Source: an uncultured Lachnospiraceae bacterium (GTDB taxonomy: Bacteria; Bacillota; Clostridia; Lachnospirales; Lachnospiraceae). From it: DNA of 5,189 bases. Of this stretch, positions 1 through 5,189 are shown piece by piece. The translations under genes and the position numbers were made by a program. Under the pieces are notes generated by a model that saw only the letters and a list, made by a program, of their open reading frames with translations, was not told where the DNA came from and searched no databases. Numbering within the stretch: the first letter of the stretch is position 1; every line of letters starts with the position of its first letter. The DNA lies in NCBI GenBank assembly GCA_902797565.1, contig CADBTO010000090.1, positions 1 through 5,189 on the forward strand. Reading direction: 5' to 3'.

Positions 1-282
1 GACTATGCGGTTGCATCCGGCCATTCAGGCGGGGCATACGGCACGATGCTTGAGTTCTATCTTCCGAAGGGTTATGACAATGGGATCTATGTGGACGCTT
101 TTTCGATGTTTACCGGTGAGAAGGAGTATATGCTGAATGCGGGCGTGACGTATGAGGTGGTGGATGCCGGCGTGCGTTATGCGATTTTGGGTGAGTATGT
201 GAATGAGGAAAATGTCCGGGAGATCATCTATGGCTTCCAGCGGTATATGAAGCTGATGCCGGTGGAGGAAAAGGCTGAATAA
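1..282 (+). CDS. C-terminal part of an ADP-ribosyltransferase-like protein (5' end outside window)
   Basis: This reading frame is open from base 1 and ends at TAA (280-282), leaving the last 93 residues of a longer protein. Seen in the sequence: a strand-like stretch LEFYLPKG (fragment residues 17-24), then GIYVDAFSMFTGEKEYML (28-45), which contains Glu40-Lys-Glu42. This order (beta strand with Pro-Lys-Gly, Tyr-x-Asp, Ser-x-Phe, then Glu-x-Glu and a hydrophobic strand) matches the second half of the C3/VIP2-type ADP-ribosyltransferase exoenzyme fold, in which the last Glu is catalytic and the first sits in the target-recognition loop. In that family Glu-x-Glu usually goes with arginine modification and Gln-x-Glu with asparagine. 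About 45 residues beyond the fold form a charged tail ending EEKAE. The NAD-binding arginine, the Ser-Thr-Ser region and any targeting domain lie upstream of the window. It could be a toxin, an effector or a phage head protein with a transferase tail; no phage genes are nearby. The fold is fairly likely, the role unknown. Confidence 0.62.
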   Translation, partial: DYAVASGHSGGAYGTMLEFYLPKGYDNGIYVDAFSMFTGEKEYMLNAGVTYEVVDAGVRYAILGEYVNEENVREIIYGFQRYMKLMPVEEKAE

Positions 283-331
283 ACCAGGGTTCTTGTAAAG
301 GTAAAAAGAAGGCATAAGGTGAGAAACGAGT

Positions 332-1828
332 ATGGATGAACAAACAAAACGGACGAAGCTTTCGGTGCAGGAGGTCGTGCTGGCGAACAAACGTGCGGTG
401 CTGGCGCTTACGATCATCTGTTCGATCATTGCGGCCGCATACGTGCTGGAAGTGGTTAAGAAAACAAGGACGATTGGCTATGTGCTGATTGTGGCGGCGC
501 TGGCGCTGATCCCGATCATCTGGACGCAGATCGAGATCCGGCGGGACCCGGCTTCCGGCATGATCAAGCAAATCACTGGGATTGGTTTTTTTATCCTGTA
601 TGCGTTTGTGCTCCTGACAACGAATAATGCGCTGGTGTTCACGTATATCATCCCCATGCTGATCATTATGTCCCTGTATGACGATGTCAGCTATATTTCT
701 CTGATTGGCGTTTGCGTGGTTCTTGTAAACATCATCGTGATTGTCATGCAGCTTGTACAGGGGAAGCTGACAGATACCGCGGTGGCGGAGATCCAGGGTT
801 TGGTGATGATGTTGATTGTCGGATACCTGATTATGGTCAGCAGGACAAACCATACGCTGCAGGTTCTGCGTGCCGGGCAGCTTCGAACAGAACACAAGAA
901 GACGTCGGAGCTGCTGGAGAATGTACTTGCTGTTTCCGGCGAGATGACACAGACGGTGGCAGAGGTTTCCGGAGAAATGGAAACGCTCAGGGATGCGGTA
1001 GACCAGACGCGCAGATCCATGGATGAAGTCAGCAAAGGGACAAGCGAGACATCGGCTGCGGCACAAAAGCAGCTGGCGCAGACCACGGAAATTTCCGATC
1101 ATATTCATAATGTAGAAACTTCCATGAATACGATCACGGAGAATGTGGATGTTGCGGCAGAGGCCGTTTCTGTGGGGCAGGAAAACATCATCCGTATGGA
1201 AAGCCTGACCGGACAGGTGGATACGGCAGGGAAGAACGTGGCGGAAGCACTTTCCAAATTCCAGCATACGGCGGCGGAGATGAATTCGATTACGGACCTG
1301 ATCACGAGTATTGCGTCCCGGACGAATCTGTTATCTTTGAACGCTTCGATTGAAGCGGCGCGGGCTGGAGAAGTGGGGCGCGGGTTCGCGGTTGTGGCGA
1401 ATGAAATTTCAAACCTTGCGTCTCAGACGGCGAGCGCTACGGACAATATCACGAGCCTGATCGGAGAGGTCGTTTCCCAGGTCGATACGATGGTCTCGAC
1501 CATCGAAACGCTGCTGCAGGCAGGCGAAGAAGAGAGCCAGTGCGCGGCGGATACGGCGGAGAGCTTCGGGAAGATCAACCGGAGCGTGGATGTAATCAAA
1601 CGGCATACCGCGGATCTGGGACATATCGTTGTCAAGCTGGCGGATGCAAATGCAGAGATTGTTGGAAACATCGAAACGGCTTCCGCCGCAACAGAGGAAG
1701 TGACTGCGCATGCGACAGAAACACTCGCTGTCGGAGAGGAAAACCAGCGGGTTGTCGCCCATATCAATGCGCTGATCTCCAAAATGAGCGAAGACGCGGA
1801 GCAGTTGAAGGGATATTCTAATGGGTGA
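332..1828 (+). CDS. Methyl-accepting chemotaxis protein, six membrane helices, no extracellular sensor domain
   Basis: A complete 498-residue chemoreceptor. The ATG at 332 is preceded by AAGGTGAG (316-323) with 8 nt spacing. Residues 1-20 are a charged cytoplasmic lead, followed by about six hydrophobic segments (roughly 21-42, 47-66, 80-97, 100-115, 119-143 and 155-170) joined by short loops. No large extracellular ligand domain and no HAMP domain is apparent. From about 190 the protein is helical coiled coil. The highly conserved signalling tip spans about 320-363 and contains [18 protein letters not shown] and [15 protein letters not shown], the region that binds CheW and CheA in this family. 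Candidate adaptation (methylation) segments lie near 236-254 and 448-462 ([10 protein letters not shown]). The tip is roughly central between two arms of about 145 residues each, suggesting a class of about 40 heptads (counted by eye). There is no CheR-tethering pentapeptide; the end is KGYSNG. The signal sensed is unknown, and sensing by the membrane bundle itself is possible. The gene follows the transferase-like gene by 49 bp without a terminator and ends just before a strong one. Confidence 0.95.
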   Translation: MDEQTKRTKLSVQEVVLANKRAVLALTIICSIIAAAYVLEVVKKTRTIGYVLIVAALALIPIIWTQIEIRRDPASGMIKQITGIGFFILYAFVLLTTNNALVFTYIIPMLIIMSLYDDVSYISLIGVCVVLVNIIVIVMQLVQGKLTDTAVAEIQGLVMMLIVGYLIMVSRTNHTLQVLRAGQLRTEHKKTSELLENVLAVSGEMTQTVAEVSGEMETLRDAVDQTRRSMDEVSKGTSETSAAAQKQLAQTTEISDHIHNVETSMNTITENVDVAAEAVSVGQENIIRMESLTGQVDTAGKNVAEALSKFQHTAAEMNSITDLITSIASRTNLLSLNASIEAARAGEVGRGFAVVANEISNLASQTASATDNITSLIGEVVSQVDTMVSTIETLLQAGEEESQCAADTAESFGKINRSVDVIKRHTADLGHIVVKLADANAEIVGNIETASAATEEVTAHATETLAVGEENQRVVAHINALISKMSEDAEQLKGYSNG

Positions 1829-1830
1829 AC

Positions 1831-1860
1831 AAAGGGGATGCCGGATGGGCATCCCCTTTT
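1831..1860 (+). terminator. Intrinsic terminator after the chemoreceptor gene
   Basis: A perfect 12-bp inverted repeat, AAAGGGGATGCC (1831-1842) and GGCATCCCCTTT (1848-1859), encloses a 5-nt loop (GGATG) and ends in TTTT (1857-1860). It starts 2 bp after the chemoreceptor stop codon. The converging recombinase gene ends at 1902, so the hairpin may also stop transcripts from the other strand, although the U-run in that direction is only three bases. Confidence 0.93.
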
Positions 1861-1901
1861 AATCTGTATGACGGGCTGCGCAGAGAAAATCCTGCCGGAG
1901 T

Positions 1902-2975
1902 CTATGGTTTCGGATCCGGCCGGGAGAAGTCCACGGCACCGGCGGCCTCACGCTTGTGTTCGTCTTCGATGGCAGCATAGAAGTTGATGGTCGTGTTAAT
2001 GTTTTCATGCCCCAGCACATCCGCAACCAGACGGATGTCACCGGTTTCCCGGTAAAGTGCCGTGCCATAGGTGCTCCGCAATTTGTGGGGCGTAATCTTT
2101 TTGTTTGGCACGGCGATGCGGGCATATTTTTTCACGAGTTTTTCAATGGCGTCCACGCTGATGCGTTTCCCCTGCAGGGAGAAAAAGAGGGCGTTTTCAT
2201 GCCCCTCCCGCGGCGTGATGGCCATGCGCTCGCTGTTCACATAGTCTTCCAGCACATCATGGATGTCTTTCCCAAAGTACAGTACGTCCTGGCCGCCGCC
2301 TTTCCGGACGATGGTCAGGGTATCCACCACGAAGTCGATGTCTTCCAGATCCAGCCCGTTGCATTCGGAAACCCGGATTCCGGTGCCCAGCATGAGGGTC
2401 AGGATCGCGAGGTCGCGTTTCTGGGTTTTCAGGCAGTATTTCCGCTGGCGTTCGGACAGCTGTTCGTTTCCTTCCCGGATGGCAGAAAGGATGGAACGCA
2501 CTTCGTAATTGTTCATGCGGATGATGTTCTTGTCCTTTTTTTCTTTGGGCATTGCCACAAGGAGCGTCGGGTCTTTCGGGATATGTTCCCGGATGACATG
2601 GTATTTGAAGAGGCCCCGCAGGGGCGCCATTTTCCGTGCCACGGCGCGTTTGCCGTTTTCATGCGCCGTGCCTTCGCCGACATTGAGTGTCAGGTAGCGC
2701 TGGAATTCCGTCAGGTCTTCCGGCGTGATTTTTTCCAGGATGTCCAGCGTGAAATTCTGGATCTCCACGTCTTTATAGAGCGGGTTGTTTTCACGGATGA
2801 AGGTGAAGAACGTGATCAGGTCGTAGCAGTAAGAAACCAGCGTGCTGGTCTGGGAAGTCTGTTCCTTGCTGTATATATAATCGACCGCGAAGCCCGGAAG
2901 CCGCTTGACCAGATCCCGCAGCACCAGGGTCTGTTTGCGTTTTTTTTCTTTATAAAAGGCAGAGTCTTTTCCCAT
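1902..2975 (-). CDS. xerS: Tyrosine site-specific recombinase, XerS-like
   Basis: A complete 357-residue tyrosine recombinase. The ATG at 2975 is preceded on its strand by AAAGGA (2983-2988) with 7 nt spacing; the stop is TAG. Residues about 25-145 form the N-terminal helical core-binding domain and about 150-345 the catalytic domain. All expected active-site residues are visible: Arg201 in GTGIRVSE, Lys225 in VRKGGG, His297 and Arg300 in TPHKLR, His323 in LGHENINTT and the nucleophile Tyr333 in NFYA. It should therefore be an active DNA strand-exchange enzyme. At 357 residues it is longer than XerC/XerD (about 300) and close to the single-recombinase XerS of streptococci and lactococci (about 356), which resolves chromosome dimers at a dif site next to its own gene. 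The opening LPGFAVDYIYSKEQTSQTS also resembles XerS as I recall it. The family is certain; the XerS assignment is inferred. A stand-alone integrase is the alternative, but no mobile-element cargo is seen. It converges on the chemoreceptor gene. Confidence 0.93.
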   Translation of the reverse strand: MGKDSAFYKEKKRKQTLVLRDLVKRLPGFAVDYIYSKEQTSQTSTLVSYCYDLITFFTFIRENNPLYKDVEIQNFTLDILEKITPEDLTEFQRYLTLNVGEGTAHENGKRAVARKMAPLRGLFKYHVIREHIPKDPTLLVAMPKEKKDKNIIRMNNYEVRSILSAIREGNEQLSERQRKYCLKTQKRDLAILTLMLGTGIRVSECNGLDLEDIDFVVDTLTIVRKGGGQDVLYFGKDIHDVLEDYVNSERMAITPREGHENALFFSLQGKRISVDAIEKLVKKYARIAVPNKKITPHKLRSTYGTALYRETGDIRLVADVLGHENINTTINFYAAIEDEHKREAAGAVDFSRPDPKP

Positions 2976-3020
2976 AGAGGAATCCTTTCGAATACAAGAT
3001 AAAGCACGGATATCACTGTG

Positions 3021-3051
3021 GATATACGGAAACTACTAACTATCGGAAAAA
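3021..3051 (-). other. Possible dif-like recombination site upstream of the recombinase gene
   Basis: Read on the minus strand from 3051 to 3021, the sequence starts TTTTTCCGATAG and continues with TTTCCGTATAT. It contains TTTCCG twice, 17 bp apart, and sits 45-75 bp upstream of the recombinase start. The opening TTTTTCCGA resembles the left arm of the streptococcal difSL site as I remember it; the right half matches less well (about 18 of 31 positions, from memory). In streptococci that site lies beside xerS. The arms are not clearly inverted repeats, and a chance match in an AT-rich spacer is quite possible. Confidence 0.25.
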
Positions 3052-3080
3052 CGGAGATTTAACCGCTAGATACAAGCCGC

Positions 3081-3130
3081 AAAAGATGGGGGGAGCATCT
3101 GCTCTCCCACCTTGCATCTTGCCATCTTTT
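3081..3130 (-). terminator. Hairpin terminator after the 93-residue protein gene
   Basis: An outer perfect 9-bp inverted repeat, AAAAGATGG (3081-3089) and CCATCTTTT (3122-3130), encloses an inner stem (about 3089-3097 with 3100-3108, around GGGAGCA/TGCTCTCCC). It starts inside the TAA of the 93-residue gene, so on the minus strand it lies immediately downstream of that gene and ends in a TTTT run. It would separate the upstream gene pair from the recombinase gene. On the plus strand the run is five Ts, so it could act both ways. The inner stem has one position that pairs as G-U in the plus-sense RNA and is a mismatch in the minus-sense RNA. Confidence 0.6.
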
Positions 3131-3411
3131 TATTTGATTGATTTTTCAAAAAGTCCTGCGGTATAAGGATCCAGATTTTCCTGTACCCATTTTTCAAGGT
3201 CTTCTTTTGTACAGGGCGCTTCACCGCTGATGGCCGGAAACAGGATGTTCCCTTTGTCGAGGCGGTTATAGAGCGAGACAAGCATCTCATTGAGGTCAGC
3301 CTGTGTGGTAACAGATGCTGTCTCGTCAAGTTCCAGGAGGATTTTTGATACCTCCTCTGTGATCACATCACCATTTTCCATTGTTTCGTGCAGTGTTTTG
3401 TTGTCAATCAT
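3130..3411 (-). CDS. Small acidic hypothetical protein, 93 residues
   Basis: I do not recognise this protein. It is 93 residues, rich in Glu and Asp, with one cysteine (Cys67), no membrane segment and no signal peptide. Residues about 15-30 (ITEEVSKILLELDETA) and 36-52 (TQADLNEMLVSLYNRLDKG) look like amphipathic helices. A C-terminal part with KEDLEKWVQENLDPYTAGLFEKSIK looks like another helix with a Trp. The whole could be a small helical partner or regulatory protein, but that is inference. ATG 3411 is the only normal start near the beginning of the frame, which is closed upstream by a TAG at 3454-3456. It lies 61 bp downstream of the 319-residue coiled-coil gene on the same strand with no terminator between, so the two are probably one transcript. 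Its ribosome binding site is unusually distant, with a hairpin between it and the ATG (see that entry). Confidence 0.72.
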   Translation of the reverse strand: MIDNKTLHETMENGDVITEEVSKILLELDETASVTTQADLNEMLVSLYNRLDKGNILFPAISGEAPCTKEDLEKWVQENLDPYTAGLFEKSIK

Positions 3412-3427
3412 AATTCTGGAATTGTTT

Positions 3428-3453
3428 GCTGCTTTTGAAGCAGCGCCTCCTTT
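3428..3453 (-). promoter_or_regulatory. Strong ribosome binding site followed by a hairpin ahead of the 93-residue gene
   Basis: On the minus strand AAAGGAGG (3446-3453) is followed one base later by GCTGCTTCAAAAGCAGC (3444-3428), a perfect 7-bp stem with a 3-nt loop, and then 16 nt to the ATG at 3411. The linear gap from GGAGG to ATG is 34 nt, too far for normal initiation; with the hairpin folded about 17 nt of unpaired RNA remain. No closer Shine-Dalgarno or alternative ATG, GTG or TTG is in frame between the motif and the ATG. This may modulate initiation or couple it to the upstream gene. Confidence 0.55.
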
Positions 3454-3472
3454 CTATAAATTTGTAAATCAT

Positions 3473-4432
3473 TTACTGGATCACCAGATCCGATCCTCCA
3501 AAAAAGCTGTTCCTGGAAAGGACCTCCGTGTTTCCAGTGTCAGAAGCACCCAGTGTGAAGTCCTCGCGCTCGTTGATTGGCTCCACCTGAAGCTTTCCAA
3601 GGCTTTCTTTGATATCCGGCATCTTCTGGTTCTGTGTCTTCCCGCTGGATTCCTTCATGTTTTCATTCATAAGGGATCCAATCCTTCGGCTTACATCTCC
3701 CAGTTTCTTCTGGATGGCCTTGACCTCATCCTCAGTTTCTGCTTTCTTCAGCTGGGAACTCAGCCTGGAACGAAGATGCTCCATATCCTCAATCCGCTCC
3801 TGGTTGGAAGAAAGCGTCAGCACAATGCTGTCCTCATCAGAAACAAAGCCGGTGTCTTTTTTTTCATCGTTCCCGCGCTGCTTCTTCTTTTCAGAATCTT
3901 CTGCTGCGCTGGATTCTGTTTCAGATACTTTGTTTTCTTTGGCTGCCGTGGATGATGCAGAAGCTGAAGCCTGTTCCACTGCGGAAGTGCTGCTTTCCGA
4001 GGATGCAGCCGCCGCGTTCTGGCGGGTTTCTTTGGCAGCTGTTTCCGCTGCGGAAGGTGCCTGTGCAGCTTTTGCTTCTTCCGCAATCCGATCGCGCCGC
4101 TCTTTTGCTGCCTTCTGGGAAGCGTTGGCTTCCTGAGTACGGCGGTCTTCCGACTTATCTGTATGACTGTTTTGTGATGCTCCGGTATCACTGCGCCGCG
4201 CTTTATTCTGGTATGCTTTCAGTTCCGCTTCGGCAATGCGGAGTTTCTCATGGAGTTTTCTTTTTTCCTCGTTGTCTTGCTGTTTATTCGAAAGACCATT
4301 TAATTTGTCAGAAAGGGATGCTACTTTTCTTTTTAATAATTGTTCCTGATCGGTTTTATTTCCGTTATCCTGTTTCGTTGCAGTAGGAACATACCTGCTT
4401 CCAGCACCAGACAAACCTGCCGCACCGTTCAT
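3473..4432 (-). CDS. Hypothetical coiled-coil, Ala/Ser/Glu/Lys-rich protein, 319 residues, no cysteine
   Basis: Not recognised. I place the start at ATG 4432 because GGAGGTGA (4438-4445) sits 5 nt upstream; an in-frame ATG at 4519 would add 29 residues but lacks such a site and overlaps a candidate promoter. Residues 1-26 (MNGAAGLSGAGSRYVPTATK onward) are small and polar. Residues about 27-78 are charged and coiled-coil-like (EQLLKRKVASLSDKLNGLSN). Residues 80-195 are low complexity, dominated by Ala, Ser, Glu and Lys, and probably disordered. Residues about 204-258 form a second coiled coil (LRSRLSSQLKKAETEDEV), and the end is DLVIQ. There is no Cys, no Trp, no membrane segment and no signal peptide. 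This make-up recalls structural, secreted or flagellum-associated coiled-coil proteins (FlxA-like proteins came to mind), but no family motif is clear. It heads a probable two-gene unit with the 93-residue protein and is divergent from lexA. Confidence 0.8.
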   Translation of the reverse strand: MNGAAGLSGAGSRYVPTATKQDNGNKTDQEQLLKRKVASLSDKLNGLSNKQQDNEEKRKLHEKLRIAEAELKAYQNKARRSDTGASQNSHTDKSEDRRTQEANASQKAAKERRDRIAEEAKAAQAPSAAETAAKETRQNAAAASSESSTSAVEQASASASSTAAKENKVSETESSAAEDSEKKKQRGNDEKKDTGFVSDEDSIVLTLSSNQERIEDMEHLRSRLSSQLKKAETEDEVKAIQKKLGDVSRRIGSLMNENMKESSGKTQNQKMPDIKESLGKLQVEPINEREDFTLGASDTGNTEVLSRNSFFGGSDLVIQ

Positions 4433-4437
4433 GATCG

Positions 4438-4445
4438 TCACCTCC
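4438..4445 (-). promoter_or_regulatory. Ribosome binding site deciding the start of the 319-residue protein
   Basis: GGAGGTGA on the minus strand, 5 nt upstream of ATG 4432. It is the strongest match near any candidate start of this frame and is why the 29-residue upstream extension is not used. Confidence 0.85.
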
Positions 4446-4490
4446 AGTTTATTTTGAAAAAAAGGTATCACGGACAAAAATATTACTTTT

Positions 4491-4519
4491 ATGGTAACAT
4501 ATCGTGTGGATTTAAGCAA
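4491..4519 (-). promoter_or_regulatory. Candidate promoter for the coiled-coil gene pair
   Basis: On the minus strand, TTGCTT (4514-4519) is followed after exactly 17 bp by TACCAT (4491-4496), preceded by TG one base upstream as in an extended -10. Transcription would start near 4484, giving a leader of about 50 nt before ATG 4432. The -10 match is only 4 of 6, so this is a candidate. A flagellar-type promoter was looked for and not found. Confidence 0.45.
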
Positions 4520-4612
4520 GAAAATTATGAAAAAAAAGCGTTTTTCGTGCTATTTCGTGTTTTCGGAAAAATAAAAATCTGAAAGAACGGATCATACGAA
4601 TATTCAAAAAAC

Positions 4613-4639
4613 AGAAAAAATGTTTTGAAAATATGTTTG
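4613..4639 (+). promoter_or_regulatory. Two tandem LexA-box-like operators upstream of lexA
   Basis: AGAAAAAATGTTTT (4613-4626) and TGAAAATATGTTTG (4626-4639) share one base, so their centres are 13 bp apart. Each follows the layout of the Gram-positive SOS box CGAAC-N4-GTTCG, with GAA and GTT at the correct spacing but A for the inner C and T for the outer C. The second overlaps the -35 element of the lexA promoter, where a bound repressor would block RNA polymerase. Autoregulation of lexA is the general rule in this family; the sites themselves are imperfect matches. Confidence 0.55.
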
Positions 4640-4665
4640 ATTTTTTGGGTGGGTTATGATAGAAT
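4637..4665 (+). promoter_or_regulatory. lexA promoter with extended -10
   Basis: TTGATT (4637-4642) and TAGAAT (4660-4665) are separated by exactly 17 bp, and TG at 4657-4658 one base before the -10 makes it an extended -10. Transcription should start near 4672, giving a leader of about 30 nt that includes AGGAGG. The -35 overlaps the second LexA-like box. Confidence 0.75.
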
Positions 4666-4686
4666 GCCCATACGAATTATTTTTTC

Positions 4687-4692
4687 AGGAGG
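4687..4692 (+). promoter_or_regulatory. Ribosome binding site for lexA (TTG start)
   Basis: AGGAGG at 4687-4692, 11 nt before the TTG at 4704. The spacing is slightly long, but no in-frame ATG or GTG exists near the beginning of the LexA homology, and the next in-frame ATG is codon 95. TTG is therefore the start. Confidence 0.8.
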
Positions 4693-4703
4693 TTGGGTTT
4701 ATC

Positions 4704-5189
4704 TTGAGCTACGGGAAAATATCCAAAAAGCAGAGAGAAATACTGGAATTTATCAAGAAAGAGATCTTAAATAGGGGTTATCCGCCATCTGTACGGGAAA
4801 TCTGTGATGCGGTGCAGCTGAAGTCAACTTCTTCTGTATTCGCCCATCTGGAATCCCTGGAAAAAAATGGTTATATCCGGAGGGATCCAACGAAGCCGAG
4901 AGCGATTGAAATACGCGATGATGCGTTCAACCTGGTCCGCCGGGAAGTGGTAAATGTTCCATTGATCGGGACGGTGGCGGCGGGGATGCCGCTGCTTGCG
5001 GTCAATAATATCGATGGGTACTTCCCTATCCCATCAGAATATGTTCCCAAAGGGGAAGTTTTTATGCTCCGTGTCAAAGGAAGCAGCATGATCGGTGCAG
5101 GGATTTTCGACGGGGATACAATTATGGTGGAAACCAGATCCACGGCCGAGGACGGGGATATCATTGTGGCATTGATTGAGGATGCGGCA
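4704..5189 (+). CDS. lexA: SOS repressor LexA (3' end outside window)
   Basis: LexA represses DNA-damage genes as a dimer and is inactivated by RecA-stimulated self-cleavage. The window holds 162 codons from TTG 4704 and runs off the right edge; full-length LexA is about 200-210 residues, so about 45 are missing. Residues 1-70 are the winged helix-turn-helix DNA-binding domain, with SKKQREILEFI, RGYPPSVREI and the recognition-helix region STSSVFAHLESLEKNGYI, then RDPTKPRAIE. From about 80 comes the peptidase S24-type domain. The scissile bond is Ala93-Gly94 in VAAGMP, and the catalytic Ser128 is in GSSMIGAGIFDGD (Firmicute LexA often has GDSM here). The catalytic lysine is expected past the window edge. 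Two LexA-like boxes at its own promoter suggest autorepression. The start TTG-AGC-TAC-GGG (MSYGKISKKQ) is typical of clostridial LexA as I recall it. It is transcribed divergently from the coiled-coil gene. Confidence 0.96.
   Translation, partial: MSYGKISKKQREILEFIKKEILNRGYPPSVREICDAVQLKSTSSVFAHLESLEKNGYIRRDPTKPRAIEIRDDAFNLVRREVVNVPLIGTVAAGMPLLAVNNIDGYFPIPSEYVPKGEVFMLRVKGSSMIGAGIFDGDTIMVETRSTAEDGDIIVALIEDAA

Larger units (their letters stand above)
4593..4677. repeat. 9-bp direct repeat CATACGAAT flanking the LexA-box region
   Basis: CATACGAAT occurs at 4593-4601 and again at 4669-4677, 76 bp apart. The first copy continues into the palindrome GAATATTC (4598-4605). The second lies at the predicted lexA transcription start. 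They bracket the LexA-like boxes and the promoter. They could be binding sites for a regulator or a coincidence in AT-rich DNA. Confidence 0.4.

Noticed and set aside
283..331. Separate promoter for the chemoreceptor gene
   Set aside because: TTGTAA at 293-298 has no credible -10 element at 16-18 bp, so no promoter is called in this 49-bp gap.
224..1267. A 347-codon minus-strand open frame across the chemoreceptor gene
   Set aside because: It overlaps two well-supported plus-strand genes, and its His/Arg/Cys-rich translation is typical of an antisense shadow.
1956..3002. A 348-codon open frame on the plus strand opposite the recombinase gene
   Set aside because: It lies antisense to a recombinase with all active-site residues; its translation has no recognisable motif and there is no ribosome binding site, so it is a shadow frame.
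3609..4136. Ser/Ala-rich plus-strand open frame inside the coiled-coil gene
   Set aside because: It is the antisense shadow of a low-complexity Ala/Ser/Glu coding region, with no ribosome binding site.
1902..4432. Integrated mobile element, with the recombinase as its integrase
   Set aside because: No attachment-site duplication, tRNA, excisionase, replication or cargo genes are visible; the XerS-like length and lexA neighbourhood fit a chromosomal housekeeping recombinase better.
4433..4519. A 29-residue N-terminal extension of the coiled-coil protein from ATG 4519
   Set aside because: It has no good ribosome binding site and overlaps a candidate promoter; GGAGGTGA 5 nt before ATG 4432 fits better. 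The hydrophobic extension could have suggested a signal peptide, but I consider it untranslated.
4490..4530. Flagellar sigma factor (sigma-D/28) promoter for the coiled-coil gene
   Set aside because: A CACGATAT element resembles the -10, but no TAAA box is found at the required distance.
4871..5164. Minus-strand open frame opposite lexA
   Set aside because: lexA is clearly coding in this region; the antisense frame has no recognisable features.

Overview
The window looks like chromosomal DNA of a low- to mid-GC Gram-positive bacterium of the Clostridia, probably close to Lachnospiraceae. The grounds are strong AGGAGG-type ribosome binding sites, a clostridial-style LexA that starts on TTG, a XerS-like tyrosine recombinase and a membrane chemoreceptor. 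The family-level placement is inferred from general resemblance, not from a database search.

Left part (1-1860, + strand): the 3' end of a gene whose product carries the C-terminal half of an ADP-ribosyltransferase fold with a Glu-x-Glu motif, then a complete six-helix methyl-accepting chemotaxis protein. The two are 49 bp apart with no terminator between them, so they may be co-transcribed. A strong intrinsic hairpin terminator follows the chemoreceptor.

Middle (1902-4432, - strand): a complete XerS-like tyrosine recombinase, a dif-like sequence just upstream of it, a hairpin that may separate it from the next unit, and a two-gene unit. That unit encodes a 319-residue cysteine-free coiled-coil/low-complexity protein of unknown function, followed by a 93-residue acidic protein. 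The small gene has an unusual leader: a strong Shine-Dalgarno is separated from the ATG by a perfect 7-bp hairpin.

Right part (4433-5189): an AT-rich 271-bp divergent intergenic region with a candidate promoter in each direction, and the 5' three quarters of lexA (+). The lexA promoter has an extended -10 element, and two LexA-box-like sequences abut or overlap its -35, consistent with autorepression. LexA is cut by the window edge before its catalytic lysine.

No CRISPR array, tRNA, rRNA or insertion sequence was seen. No stretch over 300 bases lacks a gene. The least explained parts are the truncated ADP-ribosyltransferase-like gene, the coiled-coil/acidic gene pair between lexA and the recombinase, and the possible recombination site beside the recombinase gene.
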